Source of the DNA: DASXMT01 sp963812965
GTDB taxonomy: Bacteria > Actinomycetota > Acidimicrobiia > Acidimicrobiales > RAAP-2
NCBI GenBank assembly: GCA_963812965.1
Contig: CAWEXG010000002.1
Span: forward strand, 372,001-436,000
Direction of reading: 5' to 3'
DNA length: 64,000 nucleotides
Part shown: positions 27,302 through 36,933 of the stretch, in pieces
Position numbering within the stretch: position 1 is the first letter of the stretch
Layout: every line of letters starts with the position of its first letter
Made by a program: the position numbers and the translations under genes
Notes under the pieces: generated by a model
What the model was told of the DNA's origin: nothing
What the model saw: only the letters and a program-made list of their open reading frames with translations
Databases searched by the model: none

Positions 27302-27642
27302 GCTGCTTCCTCCGCTCTCGATTTCCGAGCTATCCCCATTGTGAACTGTTTCACATAGCTCGGCGCTTATGAGTCGCCTGCCATGTGGGGTTGTGCTTCT
27401 AGAGTAATGATCGGCGCTGGCCGTTGCAAGCAATTTTCTATGCACGACCTGCGCTCTCTGCACAGAGTACCGGGTGTCGCAGCGCACCGTTCATCGGCTG
27501 GAGAGGGAATTTCCCGCTGTGGAGGTACGGGCCCACCCTGAGAGTCCCGACCGAGGCGTCGGACGTACCGTGCTGCCGTCCTGACCTGCGTGAGCAGCCC
27601 CAATTGGTCCTGGGCTGCCCTTTTCGTCAACAATGCACAGCC
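27302..27642. other. Divergent intergenic region between whiB1 and etfB
   Basis: About 340 bases without a credible gene. It holds the whiB1 ribosome binding site and CRP site on the left. The middle (27410-27440) is AT-richer, with CAAGCAATTTTCTATG, and could hold the etfB promoter, but no convincing -35/-10 pair stands out. The long rightward frame from 27424 joins etfB in frame, but it begins far upstream of family homology. Confidence 0.5.
27340..27355 (-). promoter_or_regulatory. CRP-type operator upstream of whiB1
   Basis: TGTGA-ACTGTT-TCACA is an exact TGTGA-N6-TCACA match, centred about 46 bases upstream of the whiB1 GTG. In M. tuberculosis the cAMP receptor protein controls whiB1 through such sites. 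Direct view of the motif; its function here is inferred. Confidence 0.7.
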
Positions 27643-28422
27643 ATGAATGTCGTTGTGACTGTGAAACAGATCCCTGATCCGGCAGCACCGCCGGCCCTCG
27701 ATGCGGGGACGAACACCCTGTCCCGGGCCGGAAAGCTCATCCTCGACGACTCCGACGCCTACGGGGTGGAGATGGCCTTGCAGCTGGCTGAGGCCTCCGG
27801 TGGTGGGGAGGTCACCCTGGTGTCGATGGCCCCCAATGGGGAGACGTCCGGTCTCCGCACCGGGCTGGCCATGGGCGCCGCCAAGGCCATCCTGGTGAGC
27901 GACGACACGCTGGCCGGCACCGATGCGTTGGGCACGGCCAAGGTGCTGGCTGCCGCTATCCAGCGTGCGCAGCCCGATCTGATCCTGTCCGCCACCGAGT
28001 CCTCGGACGGCTACACCGGTACGACTCCGGTGCAGGTTGCCGAGCTCCTGGGCTTCCCCTCGGTCACGTTCGCCAAGAAAGTCGAGGTGGACGGCCAGTC
28101 CGTCAAGGTGGAGCGGCAGACCGAAGCCGGGTACGACGAGGTCGAGAGCCCACTTCCGGCTGTGGTCACCGTGACCGCCGGCGTGGTGGAGCCCCGGTAT
28201 CCCTCGTTCAAGGGGATCATGGCGGCCAAGTCGAAGCCGATCGAGACCCTGACCGTGGCCGATCTCGGTATCGACGCCTCGCAGGTCGGATCGGCGGGCG
28301 CCCGCCAGGAGATCACCGACGTCTCGGACGCTGAGGCTCGCCAGGGCGGCGAGATCGTCGTCGACGAAGGCGACGGCGCCGACCGAATCGTCCAATTCCT
28401 TGAGCAGCTGAAGGTCCTGTAG
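27643..28422 (+). CDS. etfB: Electron transfer flavoprotein beta subunit
   Basis: A 259-residue FixA/EtfB protein: opening MNVVVTVKQIPDP, AMP-binding region DDSDAYGVEMALQLAE, the family signature with VEVDGQSVKVERQTEAG, and a conserved SKPIETLTVADLGID near the end. ATG 27643 matches the family N-terminus. With EtfA it accepts electrons from acyl-CoA dehydrogenases and passes them to the quinone pool. The gene lies 23 bases before etfA. It is intact, unlike many neighbours. Confidence 0.93.
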   Translation: MNVVVTVKQIPDPAAPPALDAGTNTLSRAGKLILDDSDAYGVEMALQLAEASGGGEVTLVSMAPNGETSGLRTGLAMGAAKAILVSDDTLAGTDALGTAKVLAAAIQRAQPDLILSATESSDGYTGTTPVQVAELLGFPSVTFAKKVEVDGQSVKVERQTEAGYDEVESPLPAVVTVTAGVVEPRYPSFKGIMAAKSKPIETLTVADLGIDASQVGSAGARQEITDVSDAEARQGGEIVVDEGDGADRIVQFLEQLKVL

Positions 28423-28445
28423 GGATCGGTAGGAGAACGAACACG

Positions 28446-29417
28446 ATGTCCATCGACAAGATCTGGGTCCTCGCCGAAACGGCTGACGGTAAGCCCATCA
28501 CCACCAGCCTCGAGCTGCTGTCCCACGCCCGGTCCCTGGCCAGCACGGTGGAGGCCGTCGCCTGGGGCGACGACACCGCCGTTGTTGCCGGCACCCTGGG
28601 CGAGTACGGCGCCACCACCGTCCATGACGTTGGTGACTTGGGCGGTGCCCTCCCCGGTGTCCCGGTGGCAGCCGCTATCGCTGCTGCCGTTGAGGCTGGA
28701 AACGGTCCCGATGCCGTGCTGTGCCCCGCCACCTACGACGGTCGGGACATCGCCGGCCGCCTGTCGGCCAAGCTCGACCGCCCCGTGCTGACCAACGTGG
28801 TCGGCCTGGTTGCCGACGGCTCCGGCCTGTCCACCCAGCACGCCATCTTCGGCGGCCAGCAGGTGGTGACCGCCCACTTCACCGGCGAGGGGCCGGGGAT
28901 CTTCGTGATCCGGGCCAAGTCGTTCCCAGCCGAGGCCTCCGGTGGTGCTACCGCCCAGGTTGCGGCGCTGCCGGCCCCCGACACCGGCGCCACCAACGCC
29001 GCCCGTATCGTGGCTCGTCACGTGGAGGAGCGGGTCGGCCCCAAGCTCGACGAGGCGGACGTCGTCGTCTCCGGCGGCCGTGGTCTGGGCGAGGCGGACC
29101 AGTACGCCCTGATCGAAGAGCTGGCCAGACTGCTCAAGGGCGCGCCTGGCGCCAGTCGAGCCATCGTGGACGCCGGCTGGGTCCCGTACTCGCACCAGGT
29201 CGGTCAGACCGGTAAGACCGTGAAGCCCACCGTCTACCTGGCGTGCGGCATCTCCGGCGCCACCCAGCACCTGGTGGGCATGAAGAGCTCGAAGAACATC
29301 GTGGCCATCAATAAGGACCAGGACGCTCCTATCTTCTCTGTAGCCGACCTCGGCATCGTCGGCGACGTCCACAAGGTCGTCCCGAAGCTCATCGAGACCC
29401 TCAAAGCCCGCAGCTGA
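28446..29417 (+). CDS. etfA: Electron transfer flavoprotein alpha subunit
   Basis: A 323-residue FixB/EtfA protein. The C-terminal FAD-binding domain is clear: VSGGRGLGEADQY, VDAGWVPYSHQVGQTGKTV, then LACGISGATQHLVGM and AINKDQDAPIFSVADLGIVGD. The N-terminal domain carries the repeated Ala/Val-rich Rossmann-like strands of the family. Start ATG 28446 follows GGAG. It forms the flavoprotein heterodimer with EtfB. The gap to the convergent SCO1664-family gene is about 100 bases. Confidence 0.93.
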   Translation: MSIDKIWVLAETADGKPITTSLELLSHARSLASTVEAVAWGDDTAVVAGTLGEYGATTVHDVGDLGGALPGVPVAAAIAAAVEAGNGPDAVLCPATYDGRDIAGRLSAKLDRPVLTNVVGLVADGSGLSTQHAIFGGQQVVTAHFTGEGPGIFVIRAKSFPAEASGGATAQVAALPAPDTGATNAARIVARHVEERVGPKLDEADVVVSGGRGLGEADQYALIEELARLLKGAPGASRAIVDAGWVPYSHQVGQTGKTVKPTVYLACGISGATQHLVGMKSSKNIVAINKDQDAPIFSVADLGIVGDVHKVVPKLIETLKARS

Positions 29418-29519
29418 GAGGCCCCTTGGTCGCTATCTCTTGCCGCCTGCCGGCGGAGGGGATGAGGTTCAGCGCGCTGAGAGGACAGACGTCAGTTGGG
29501 TCAGACGGTCTGATCAGGA

Positions 29520-30287
29520 TCAGACCAGAGGCCAAGGGTAAGGAGGGCGGTCCGGGTCCGGCTCGGGGAAGACGGGTTCGTCGACGACGGCAGTGAGTCG
29601 ATCGACCAGGGCCTCGATCTCTCTCTCGGTCAGTGAGTCGGACAGCCCCGGCGGTAGGTTCGACGCCACGCGCTCCATGTCGTCGACCAGCTGTTCGGGG
29701 ATCGCTTCTCCGGCGAAGTCCCACACCACGGTGCGCAGCTTCGGTTCGGCGTTGAAGCAGACCCCGTGGTCGATGGCCCAGAGGTCGCCGCACGTGCCCA
29801 ACAGAACGTGGCCGCTCTTCCGGTCGGCGTTGTTGGCGGCCAAATCGAACGCGCAGACAGCCTTGAGTACAGCGTTATGGGCACCGGTCGTCGTAGAGCG
29901 TGAAGTAGTGCTGCTCGAAGTCGGCGTCCACGAACAGCTGGAGGGACCCGATCCCCAACGGCCCGCCTTCCCGCTCGATGGTGGGCGGCACGAAGCCCCA
30001 ACCCAACGCATCGGAGAGGGCCCACGCCGCGACCTCACGCCGGTAGAGATCGCCGGGGAAGTCCCACAGGGGCCGCTCGCCCTGGGCGGGCTTGTAGACG
30101 GCGCGCACATCGTGGTCGCCACCATCCAGGGTGACCAGGAAGGTGAGGTTGGAGCTCCACGGCAGGCGACCCTCGACGGACATCGTCGCCGCGCCAATAC
30201 GTCGGTCGCCTCGGCGAGGCTTACCGCACCGCCAGGGCGCCAACCGGTCAAGCGGCCGGTGGCCGGTGGCCGTTCGTTCTCGGGCAT
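29520..30287 (-). pseudogene. SCO1664-family protein, PI3/4-kinase-like fold (frame-broken)
   Basis: The N-terminus (GWRPGGAVSLAEATDVL) and the C-terminal part (CAFDLAANNADRKSGHVLLG, LWAIDHGVCFN) read in one frame. The middle (SVEGRLPWSSNLTFLV, AVYKPAQGERPLWDFPGDLY, REVAAWALSDALGWGFVPP) reads in another, with breaks near 30195 and 29880. Reassembled length is about 250 residues, as in the actinobacterial SCO1664 family. The Asp and Asn of LAANNADRK and the Asp of WAIDHG are arranged like a kinase catalytic core, but activity is unknown. It overlaps the DUF3090 gene by 40 bases and belongs to a conserved trio. Confidence 0.8.
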
Positions 30288-30745
30288 TCATGACCGGATG
30301 GGTCGAGGGGGGCACCACAGAGGGGGCAGGGCGGGCGACCGGACTCCACCAGTTGGGTGGCATGGATAGCGAACGCTCCCGCTTGTTCCCGGGTGATGGC
30401 GATCCGGACCATCGCTCCTGTCTCGTTCTCTGCCACCAGCTCCTCGATCACGATGACCACCCGGTCGTCGTCCTCGTCGTAGGAGACGCCGATGGTCCCA
30501 ACAGCCCACGCCGGGTCGGTGGGCTCTTCGAGGACGACGTCTTCGGGGAGGTGGCCGGGCCGCTCCTGATCCCGGACGATCCTGGCCAGGTAGTCGGCCA
30601 AGATGGCGACCTGCTGCTTCTCGATCTTCAGGGTCAGCAGTACCGGTCCCTGTCGACACTGGAGGAGGAACAGGCGTTGGCCCGGCTCTCCGATCGCCCC
30701 TACCGTGAACCGGTCGGGTGACGAGAAGTCGTGTCCCTCGCTCAT
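30248..30745 (-). CDS. DUF3090 family protein
   Basis: A 165-residue protein that matches the actinobacterial DUF3090 family: DFSSPDRFTVGAIGEPGQR near the start, then LLTLKIEKQQVAILADYL, and a C-terminal zinc-ribbon-like part (CPLCGAPLDPSGHECPR) with three Cys and one His available. ATG 30745 overlaps the stop of the upstream phosphatase gene (ATGA), and its own 3' end overlaps the SCO1664-family gene, so the three are co-translated. Function unknown. Confidence 0.87.
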   Translation of the reverse strand: MSEGHDFSSPDRFTVGAIGEPGQRLFLLQCRQGPVLLTLKIEKQQVAILADYLARIVRDQERPGHLPEDVVLEEPTDPAWAVGTIGVSYDEDDDRVVIVIEELVAENETGAMVRIAITREQAGAFAIHATQLVESGRPPCPLCGAPLDPSGHECPRTNGHRPPAA

Positions 30746-31482
30746 CGGTTCACTCCACTCATGAGATCGCCAGTTCGGCGAGGGACGAGGTGCTGTTGAC
30801 GCACAGCACGTGGAGCCCCGGTGTCGCTGTATGCCAGCGCAGTCACCGAGCAAGGAGAGATCACCAACCGCTGGAAGAGGTCGAGGTGGGTGCCGGCTGC
30901 TGCTGCCGTTGCCGCCTTGATGGTGTCGGCGTGCGAGACGGCCACGATGGTCTCACCGGGATGGGCGGCAACCAGCTTTGCGAGCGTCGAGGTCATGCGG
31001 GTCTGCATCTCGGCGAACGACTCGCCATCCGGGAAGCGGAACCCGCTGGGCCAACGTTGCACCTGGGCCCACTCCGGCTTCTTGGCCAGGGCCTTGAGCT
31101 CCATGCCGGTCCACGATCCGAAGTCGCACTCGAGCAGGCCGCGATCGGAGCGCACCCGGAGCCCGAGGCGGCGGGCGATGGGCCGGGCGGTCTCAAAAGT
31201 TCGTTCCAGCGGAGAGGCGTAGACGGCGACAGGGCCAGGGCTGTCTCCGGAGGCCAGGGTGCCGATGCGCTCGGCAACCGTCTCGGCCTGGGCCAACCCT
31301 TCCTGCGAGAGGTGGAGATCAGGCGCCCGGCCGGGCAGCACGGTGCCGGTGGTGGGTGTGCGGCCATGACGCACCAGGAGGACCACGGTGGGGCGAGGGG
31401 CGCCCCGTCCTCGTCGTGGTGCTCGGCTCCCGGACCGCACGCCTGATCTCGGTGCCGATCGGGGCGTCTTCGGGGTTGTCAT
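30742..31482 (-). CDS. Histidine phosphatase, MSMEG_4193-type phosphomutase family
   Basis: The catalytic motif LLVRHGRTPTTG, then LSQEGLAQAETV, the Glu of LLECDFGSWTG and the second His in VSHADTIKAA define the histidine phosphatase superfamily. The gene order with DUF3090 and SCO1664 identifies the MSMEG_4193 family. ATG 31482 begins a 246-residue product with an Arg/Pro-rich leader of about 30 residues; a much longer open frame upstream is a shadow of the divergent glycosylase gene. Substrate unknown. Confidence 0.87.
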   Translation of the reverse strand: MTTPKTPRSAPRSGVRSGSRAPRRGRGAPRPTVVLLVRHGRTPTTGTVLPGRAPDLHLSQEGLAQAETVAERIGTLASGDSPGPVAVYASPLERTFETARPIARRLGLRVRSDRGLLECDFGSWTGMELKALAKKPEWAQVQRWPSGFRFPDGESFAEMQTRMTSTLAKLVAAHPGETIVAVSHADTIKAATAAAAGTHLDLFQRLVISPCSVTALAYSDTGAPRAVRQQHLVPRRTGDLMSGVNR

Positions 31483-31566
31483 CGGTTGGTTCTCCGCCGC
31501 CGTTGTGAAGGGGCGGGTGCGGATGGTCCGTCGGCTCGGCACGCCCATTGACCGTACTCTGTCCGG

Positions 31567-32307
31567 GTGCCGTCTCCGACGCCCTCCCGAGATGCCGAGT
31601 CTGAGCGTGATACCGACTCCTCCCGAGATACCGACCCCTCTCAACCCGCCGGGCTCGCCGCCCTGGCCCAGGAGATCGAGTCGTGCCGGGCTTGTCCCCG
31701 GTTGGTGGCATGGCGTGAAGCGATCGCCGAGGAGAAGCGGGCCTCGTTCGCCGACCAGACCTACTGGGGCCGCCCCGTCGCCGGGTTCGGGGACCCCCAA
31801 GCCCGGCTCGCCATCATCGGGCTGGCTCCGGCAGCCCACGGTGCGAACCGCACCGGACGGGTGTTCACCGGGGACCGGTCGGCTGACTGGCTGGTGAGCG
31901 CTCTGTGGCGGGCCGGCTACGCCAACCAGCCCATCAGTGTCTCTGTCGACGACGGCCTCGTGTTCGACGGCGCGTGGATGACGGCTGCGGTCCGGTGCGC
32001 GCCACCGGCCAATAAGCCGACTCCGGACGAGCGCGACCGATGTCGTCCGTACCTCGTCCGTGAGCTCGATCTGTTGTCCGACCTTCGGGTGATGGTGGTC
32101 CTCGGCCAGTTCGCCTACCAAGTGGTGGCCGTCCTGTTCGGTCTCCGGCCACGACCGAAGTTCGGTCACCTGGTCGAGGCTCGGCTTCCCGATGGCCGAA
32201 CGCTGTTGTGCTCGTATCACCCGAGCCAACAGAACACGTTCACCGGCGTGCTGACCGAGCCGATGTTCGACGCGGTCTTCGCTCGGGCTCGTGAGCTCGG
32301 AGCGTGA
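31567..32307 (+). CDS. Uracil-DNA glycosylase family 5 (UdgB)
   Basis: Motif A reads GLAPAAHGANRTGRVFTGD, diagnostic of family 5 UDGb, which lacks the usual catalytic Asp of family 4. Four cysteines for the [4Fe-4S] cluster are at CRAC near the start, and in RCAPP and RCRPYL further on. Motif 3 is in CSYHPSQQNTF, with the DNA-binding His. The start GTG 31567 is followed by a disordered Asp/Ser/Arg-rich stretch of about 35 residues. The enzyme removes uracil and other deaminated bases. It is divergent from the phosphatase gene. Confidence 0.9.
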   Translation: MPSPTPSRDAESERDTDSSRDTDPSQPAGLAALAQEIESCRACPRLVAWREAIAEEKRASFADQTYWGRPVAGFGDPQARLAIIGLAPAAHGANRTGRVFTGDRSADWLVSALWRAGYANQPISVSVDDGLVFDGAWMTAAVRCAPPANKPTPDERDRCRPYLVRELDLLSDLRVMVVLGQFAYQVVAVLFGLRPRPKFGHLVEARLPDGRTLLCSYHPSQQNTFTGVLTEPMFDAVFARARELGA

Positions 32308-32469
32308 CAGGCGCTGTCCGCACAGGCATGCCCACCGGAACGAGCACCCGCGTTCTCGACATGGATGGCCTGGTGCTCTGTACCGATTCCTCGGGTATGG
32401 CGACCCGGCTCTCATCCAACTCTGCTCCTCCGGGACCCCGGTTTCGCCAGAAAGAAATCGTGCGTGTGC

Positions 32470-32498
32470 TTGACAAGATCAAGAACCTGGAGTTAGAT
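32470..32498 (+). promoter_or_regulatory. Sigma70-type promoter of the large secreted protein
   Basis: A perfect TTGACA (32470-32475), a 17-bp spacer, then TTAGAT (32493-32498). Transcription would start near 32505, about 110 bases before the ribosome binding site at 32601. This puts the alternative ATG 32497 inside the promoter and argues against it. The surrounding 32440-32610 region is visibly more AT-rich than the genes on either side. Confidence 0.55.
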
Positions 32499-32612
32499 GC
32501 GACCACGACCAGTTTGGGAAACAAAGAGTGTGTACCATCTGATCGAGACAGTACGAAACACCAGATTTACCAACACAGTTTCACCAACTACAGCGAAAGC
32601 AGGGGGATGTAC

Positions 32613-35600
32613 ATGTTCCGGGGACGTCGTAGCACAGCAGCAACCCGCGATGCCCAGGCTGAGAATTCTCAATCTGGGAAAGTTCTCGCGGGGGGGGGGG
32701 GTGGGGAGTAACTCCCTAAGTTTTTCCCACGCAGAGTCGCGTAATTCTCACTTTACCGGCGGCATTGCCCGCCGGTTTTTCGCGGCCGTAGCGGCAACGC
32801 TCCTGGTCATAGGAGTGGTCGCCGGATCGGTGGCTGGGATTGGGGTGGGTGCCGCTAGTGCGGCTACCCCGCTATCAGTGACCACAACCTCGCCACTGCC
32901 CTTGGCCCCGCTGAACACCCCCTACAGCACCACCCTGGCTGCAACTGGTGGGACCGGGAGCTACGCCTGGAGCGTTGCCTCAGGCTCCACCTTGCCTAGC
33001 TGGCTAAGCCTGAATTCGTCGACCGGGGTGCTGTCGGGGACACCCACCGCGGATGCCACGGCCACGTTTGCGGTCACCGTCACCGACTCGGCCAGCCCAG
33101 CTGACACCGCTACCTCGGGGCAGCTCACGCTCTATGCCGGCAACGGCGGCACCGAGCCGTTCTCACTCAACATGACCTCGGGCAGCTGGACGGTCCTCGC
33201 TAGTGCGGCGCCCAATCCCTATCCGGCCGGGACGACCGTCACCCTCAGCGGCCAGGTCGATCCGTTGACCGGTGCCATCACCGATGCATCACTGAGTGAT
33301 CTGCCGCAACAGACCCTCTGCATCACCACGCCGGCAGGATGCACGAAATACATCCAGCAGGAGGTCGACCCGGGTACGGCCACGGGCCAGATTCACTCAG
33401 ACGGCAGCATCACGTTTAACGACAGCCTCACGTACGTGCTCGACGTCCTCAATCCCATCGTCACCCAGTGCGAGTCGACCCCGATCAACATGGTCTTCCA
33501 GTCGACCGCCCCCTATGACACCACCACCGGTGATGTGACGCTGGTGGCCACCAACTACAACATCCCCAACTTTACCGACGTGCCCGGGGATCCCAATGGG
33601 TGTAACTCGCTCGTCTCCGGCGCACTCGATAACAACAGTCCGCCCGGCACCGGGGTGGCAGGGAGCACCAACAACAACACCACGCTCAATCTCCAGGGCA
33701 CTGGTCTTCCCATCCCACCACCACCGGGGAAGACCACCACGAACGTGCTCACGGCCAGCCCCACTAGCCCGCAGCTGACAACGACTTCGGTGACCCTGAC
33801 CGACACGATCAGCTCGGGAGGCAGCACAGCCACCGCTGCCACGGGCACCATCGACTTCATGGCTAACGGCAGCGTGATTGGCACTGAACCGGTCAGTAAC
33901 GGAGGCGCCACTTACACGACAACGACGTTGCCGAGCCAGACCAACCAGCTCACCGCGGTCTACTTCGGCGATCTCAACTACTCCGGCAGTACCTCGCCAG
34001 CCGTGCCCTATGCGATCCAACCACTGCCATCGGTCACGTTGAACTTGCCCACGGCGGTCGAGCTGTCGTCACCCACCCCGAGCCCGATGTCGGTCACTAT
34101 CACCAACCCCTCGACGAGTCAGAGTTGGAGTTCCAACTACCTCCAAATGAGGATCAATAACCCGAACGGATTTGAATCTGGCGATGCGACAGTCGCCTAC
34201 CAAGACAGCGCAGGCGATTGGTGCCAGATGCCAACAACGTTCAGTGGCGGCAATCTGTTCGTATACTTCAGCGGTTTCGCAACCTCATGCGGCACACCAC
34301 CCAGCTCGTTCTCGCTTGCTCCCGGAGCTTCGATCACCCTCAATCTCCAGATTTCACTGACGTACGATCCCAATGAGTATGGTCCCGGCGCTGGGGGTCA
34401 GGGGGCGCAAGTCTTTGCAACGCTCTACAACGGGACCTGTACTGACCCAACGGACCCATACGACACGTGCACCCCGTCCGACAGCCCGTTCAACTCCATC
34501 GCGCCGACGCCAACTGGCGCTCCCGAGGCCATTGGCACGTTCACGATGACCTATGGGGCACGATCCCCGGTTACCTGGAAACCCACCACCGTACCGACAA
34601 CACCGGTGCCAGAGGGCTACCAGATCGAGCCATTCGGCTTCGGGCGTGTCGTCACGGCCGCATCGGATCCGTACGGCATCATGCCCGCTCCGACAGGGTC
34701 GCTTACATATCTCGTTGACGGCGTGCAGGTCGCTACAAGCAACGTGCAAAATCTAGCCGGCGTCGTCACCCCGTACGAGATCTATCTCTCTACTGCCGGT
34801 CTGACTCCAGGGACCCACACCATCACGTTCGAGTACTCCGGTGACCCGGTCTACTCCCCGAGCTCGTACTCGCAGACGTTCACAGTGGCGCCACCGGCTC
34901 CAGGCACATCGTTCGTCTGTGAGACCACCGACTCGTCCGATCCAACGCTCAATGCGTCGGTGGTGGCCGTGGCCACTGTGCCAAGTCTGGCAACGAGCGG
35001 TTCGACCGTGCCGGTCAGCGCTCTCGATCTGACGCTGAACATCGACCCGGGTGATGGTTCGCTTGCGACTTTTGCGCCTGTGAGCAACGCCACCATCGGG
35101 CTCTCTCCTGGTGGCGGGACCATCACGCCTCCGTCGGTGACTCCGACGAACGCCAACGGCATTGACTCGGTGAGCTGGACCGGGCTGTCTTCCACGGTGC
35201 CGATCTCCGGCACACCGGGCACCGTCGTCCCGGTTGCTATTTCATCCCTGAGCATCACGAGCGGATCCGGGGGCATCTCCTACGCCTGCAACCCGACCGA
35301 CCCGACGGCACCAGCCGTTGTGCAACAGGTCACCGTGTCGGGCACCACGCTGACAGCGAGCCCAAGTGGTTCAGCCGCTGTCGGTGCATCGGTGACGCTG
35401 ACCGCAACGGTGTTTCCGACCCCTTTTTGCTCCGCTCAGAATTTTCCGATTCTTGGACAGGTAGACTTCTTCGACGGAACGACCGATATCGGGACGGTAG
35501 GGTTGCCGTGTTTCTATCATCAAGGCCAAACTGGTGCCGGTATCGCCACGCTCACCACAACGTCCCTGGCCCCCGGTGACCACACACTGACGGCGGTATG

Positions 35601-36687
35601 GAGTGGCGGTGGAACGCCAATCCAAACCTCTGCTCCGGTCAACTTCCAGGTCGGCACGGCATCTGCGGTGACCACCCAACCGACCAACCAGACGACCAGT
35701 GCCGGTGCAACCACAACGTTCACGGCAGCAGCCAGTGGGAGCCCGACCCCAACGGTCCAGTGGCAGGTGTCTACGAACGGAGGATCGACATGGTCCAACA
35801 TCAGTGGTGCCACCTCTGACTCCTACACCACACCAGCTACTACAGCATCAGACAGCGGCAATCAATACCAGGCCGTATTCAGTAACTCTGCAGGACCAGC
35901 TGCTACTACCAATCCAGCCACACTGACGGTCATCGCACCGTCGACCACTGGCTATCGAATGGTCGCCTCCAACGGTGCCGTGTCTACCTTCGGGAACGCT
36001 GGAAACTACGGCTCTGAAGCTGGACAACCGTTGAATGCCCCCATCGTCGGCATGGCAGCAACCCCTGACAACAAGGGCTACTGGCTCGTCGGCGCTGACG
36101 GAGGCATCTTCACCTTTGGCGACGCTGGTTACTACGGCTCAGAAGGCGGCCAGCACCTGAACCAGCCCATCGTGGGCATGGCAGCAACCCCAGATGGGAA
36201 GGGCTACTGGCTGGTTGCCTCCGACGGAGGGATCTTTTCCTTCGGTGACGCCGCCTTCTACGGATCGGAAGGCGGTCAACACCTGAACGCTCCAGTCGTT
36301 GGTATGGCAGCAACTCCTGATGGAGGTGGTTACTGGCTGGTGGCTAGTGACGGCGGCATCTTCACCTTCGGCGACGCCGCCTTCTACGGTTCAGAAGGCG
36401 GTCAGTCGCTGAACGCCCCCGTGGTCGGTATGGCGGCAACGCCTTCTGGCAACGGCTACTGGCTGGTCGCCAAGGACGGAGGGGTGTTCACCTTCGGCAA
36501 TGCCGCTTTCAACGGCTCGGCATCTGGTCAGTCCAATGCCCCGGTGGTCGGCATTATCCCAACCTCGAACGGTGGCGGCTACTGGCTCGGAGCACAGGAC
36601 GGTGGCCTCTTTACCTTCGGCAACGCCCCGTTCAACGGCTCGGGAGCGGGTAGCTTCACCGCCCCGGTCGTTGCCATCGCACCGTAG
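32613..36687 (+). CDS. Large secreted Ig-like/propeller-repeat protein (frame interrupted at poly-G)
   Basis: ATG 32613 has AGGGGG 6 bases upstream. Its frame runs to a run of 12 G (32690-32701) and then stops at 32711. The continuing frame has a signal peptide (ARRFFAAVAATLLVIGVVAG ... AASA) just after the run. Then come a putative Ig domain (He_PIG type, LPSWLSLNSSTGVLSGTPT), bacterial Ig-like domains (VTLTDTISSGG; TGTIDFMANGSVIG), an I-set-like domain (PTPTVQWQVSTNGGSTWSN) and six C-terminal 42-residue repeats of the GYWLVASDGGIFTFGDAAFYGS type. With 11 G the start and body are in frame, giving about 1,357 residues. It is likely a cell-surface or matrix protein. ATG 32650 is an in-frame start without a ribosome binding site. 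Confidence 0.8.
32690..32701. repeat. Poly-G tract of 12
   Basis: Twelve consecutive G between a well-supported translation start and the signal peptide of the large secreted protein. Eleven G would join them in frame. This is either a slipped-strand phase-variation switch or a homopolymer length error. Confidence 0.9.
35951..36687 (+). repeat. Six 42-residue (126-bp) C-terminal protein repeats
   Basis: Units begin at GYRMVASNG, GYWLVGADG, GYWLVASDG (twice), GYWLVAKDG and GYWLGAQDG, each followed by an aromatic-Phe-Gly-Asn/Asp-Ala segment and a VVGMAATP-like strand. Six blades with this strand pattern would suit a beta-propeller. The DNA of units 2-4 is most alike, suggesting recent duplication. 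Confidence 0.9.
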
Positions 36688-36703
36688 GGAGAACCACGAA
36701 GGA

Positions 36704-36760
36704 CGTGAGGCTCGCTGTCCCTGGGAGCTTGTTTCTGGCCCCAGGGACAGCGAGCTCACG
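36704..36760. terminator. Long hairpin after the secreted protein gene
   Basis: GCTCGCTGTCCCTGGG (36710-36725) pairs perfectly with CCCAGGGACAGCGAGC (36740-36755); five more base pairs extend the stem past a one-base bulge, for 21 bp in all. It lies 17 bases after the stop codon. No U-run follows, so it may end transcription with help or protect the mRNA 3' end. Confidence 0.6.
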
Positions 36761-36827
36761 GACGACAAGAACGCCAACAGATCGCCACAGGAACCCAGCG
36801 CCCCCAGCTTGGGAACCGGCTCACAGT

Positions 36828-36868
36828 GTGTGGTCCCCCGCCCCCTAACCCCGGACGGGGGACCACAC
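36828..36868. terminator. Second GC-rich hairpin
   Basis: GTGTGGTCCCCC (36828-36839) pairs with GGGGGACCACAC (36857-36868), a perfect 12-bp stem with a 17-base loop. No T-run follows. Its role is unknown. Confidence 0.45.
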
Positions 36869-36933
36869 CATCTCCAGAGACTCAGCAGAGAAGCACCCCG
36901 GCTCGGCGCCTCCTGGGTCGTCTCCCTGACTTT

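Noticed and set aside
27424..27642. A longer N-terminus for EtfB
   Set aside because: The upstream frame has no similarity to the family, while MNVVVTVKQIPDP at 27643 is the standard EtfB start.
32304..32711. Possible separate small gene before the secreted protein
   Set aside because: Only its last part, from ATG 32613, has a ribosome binding site, and that part is better read as the start of the secreted protein before the poly-G tract.
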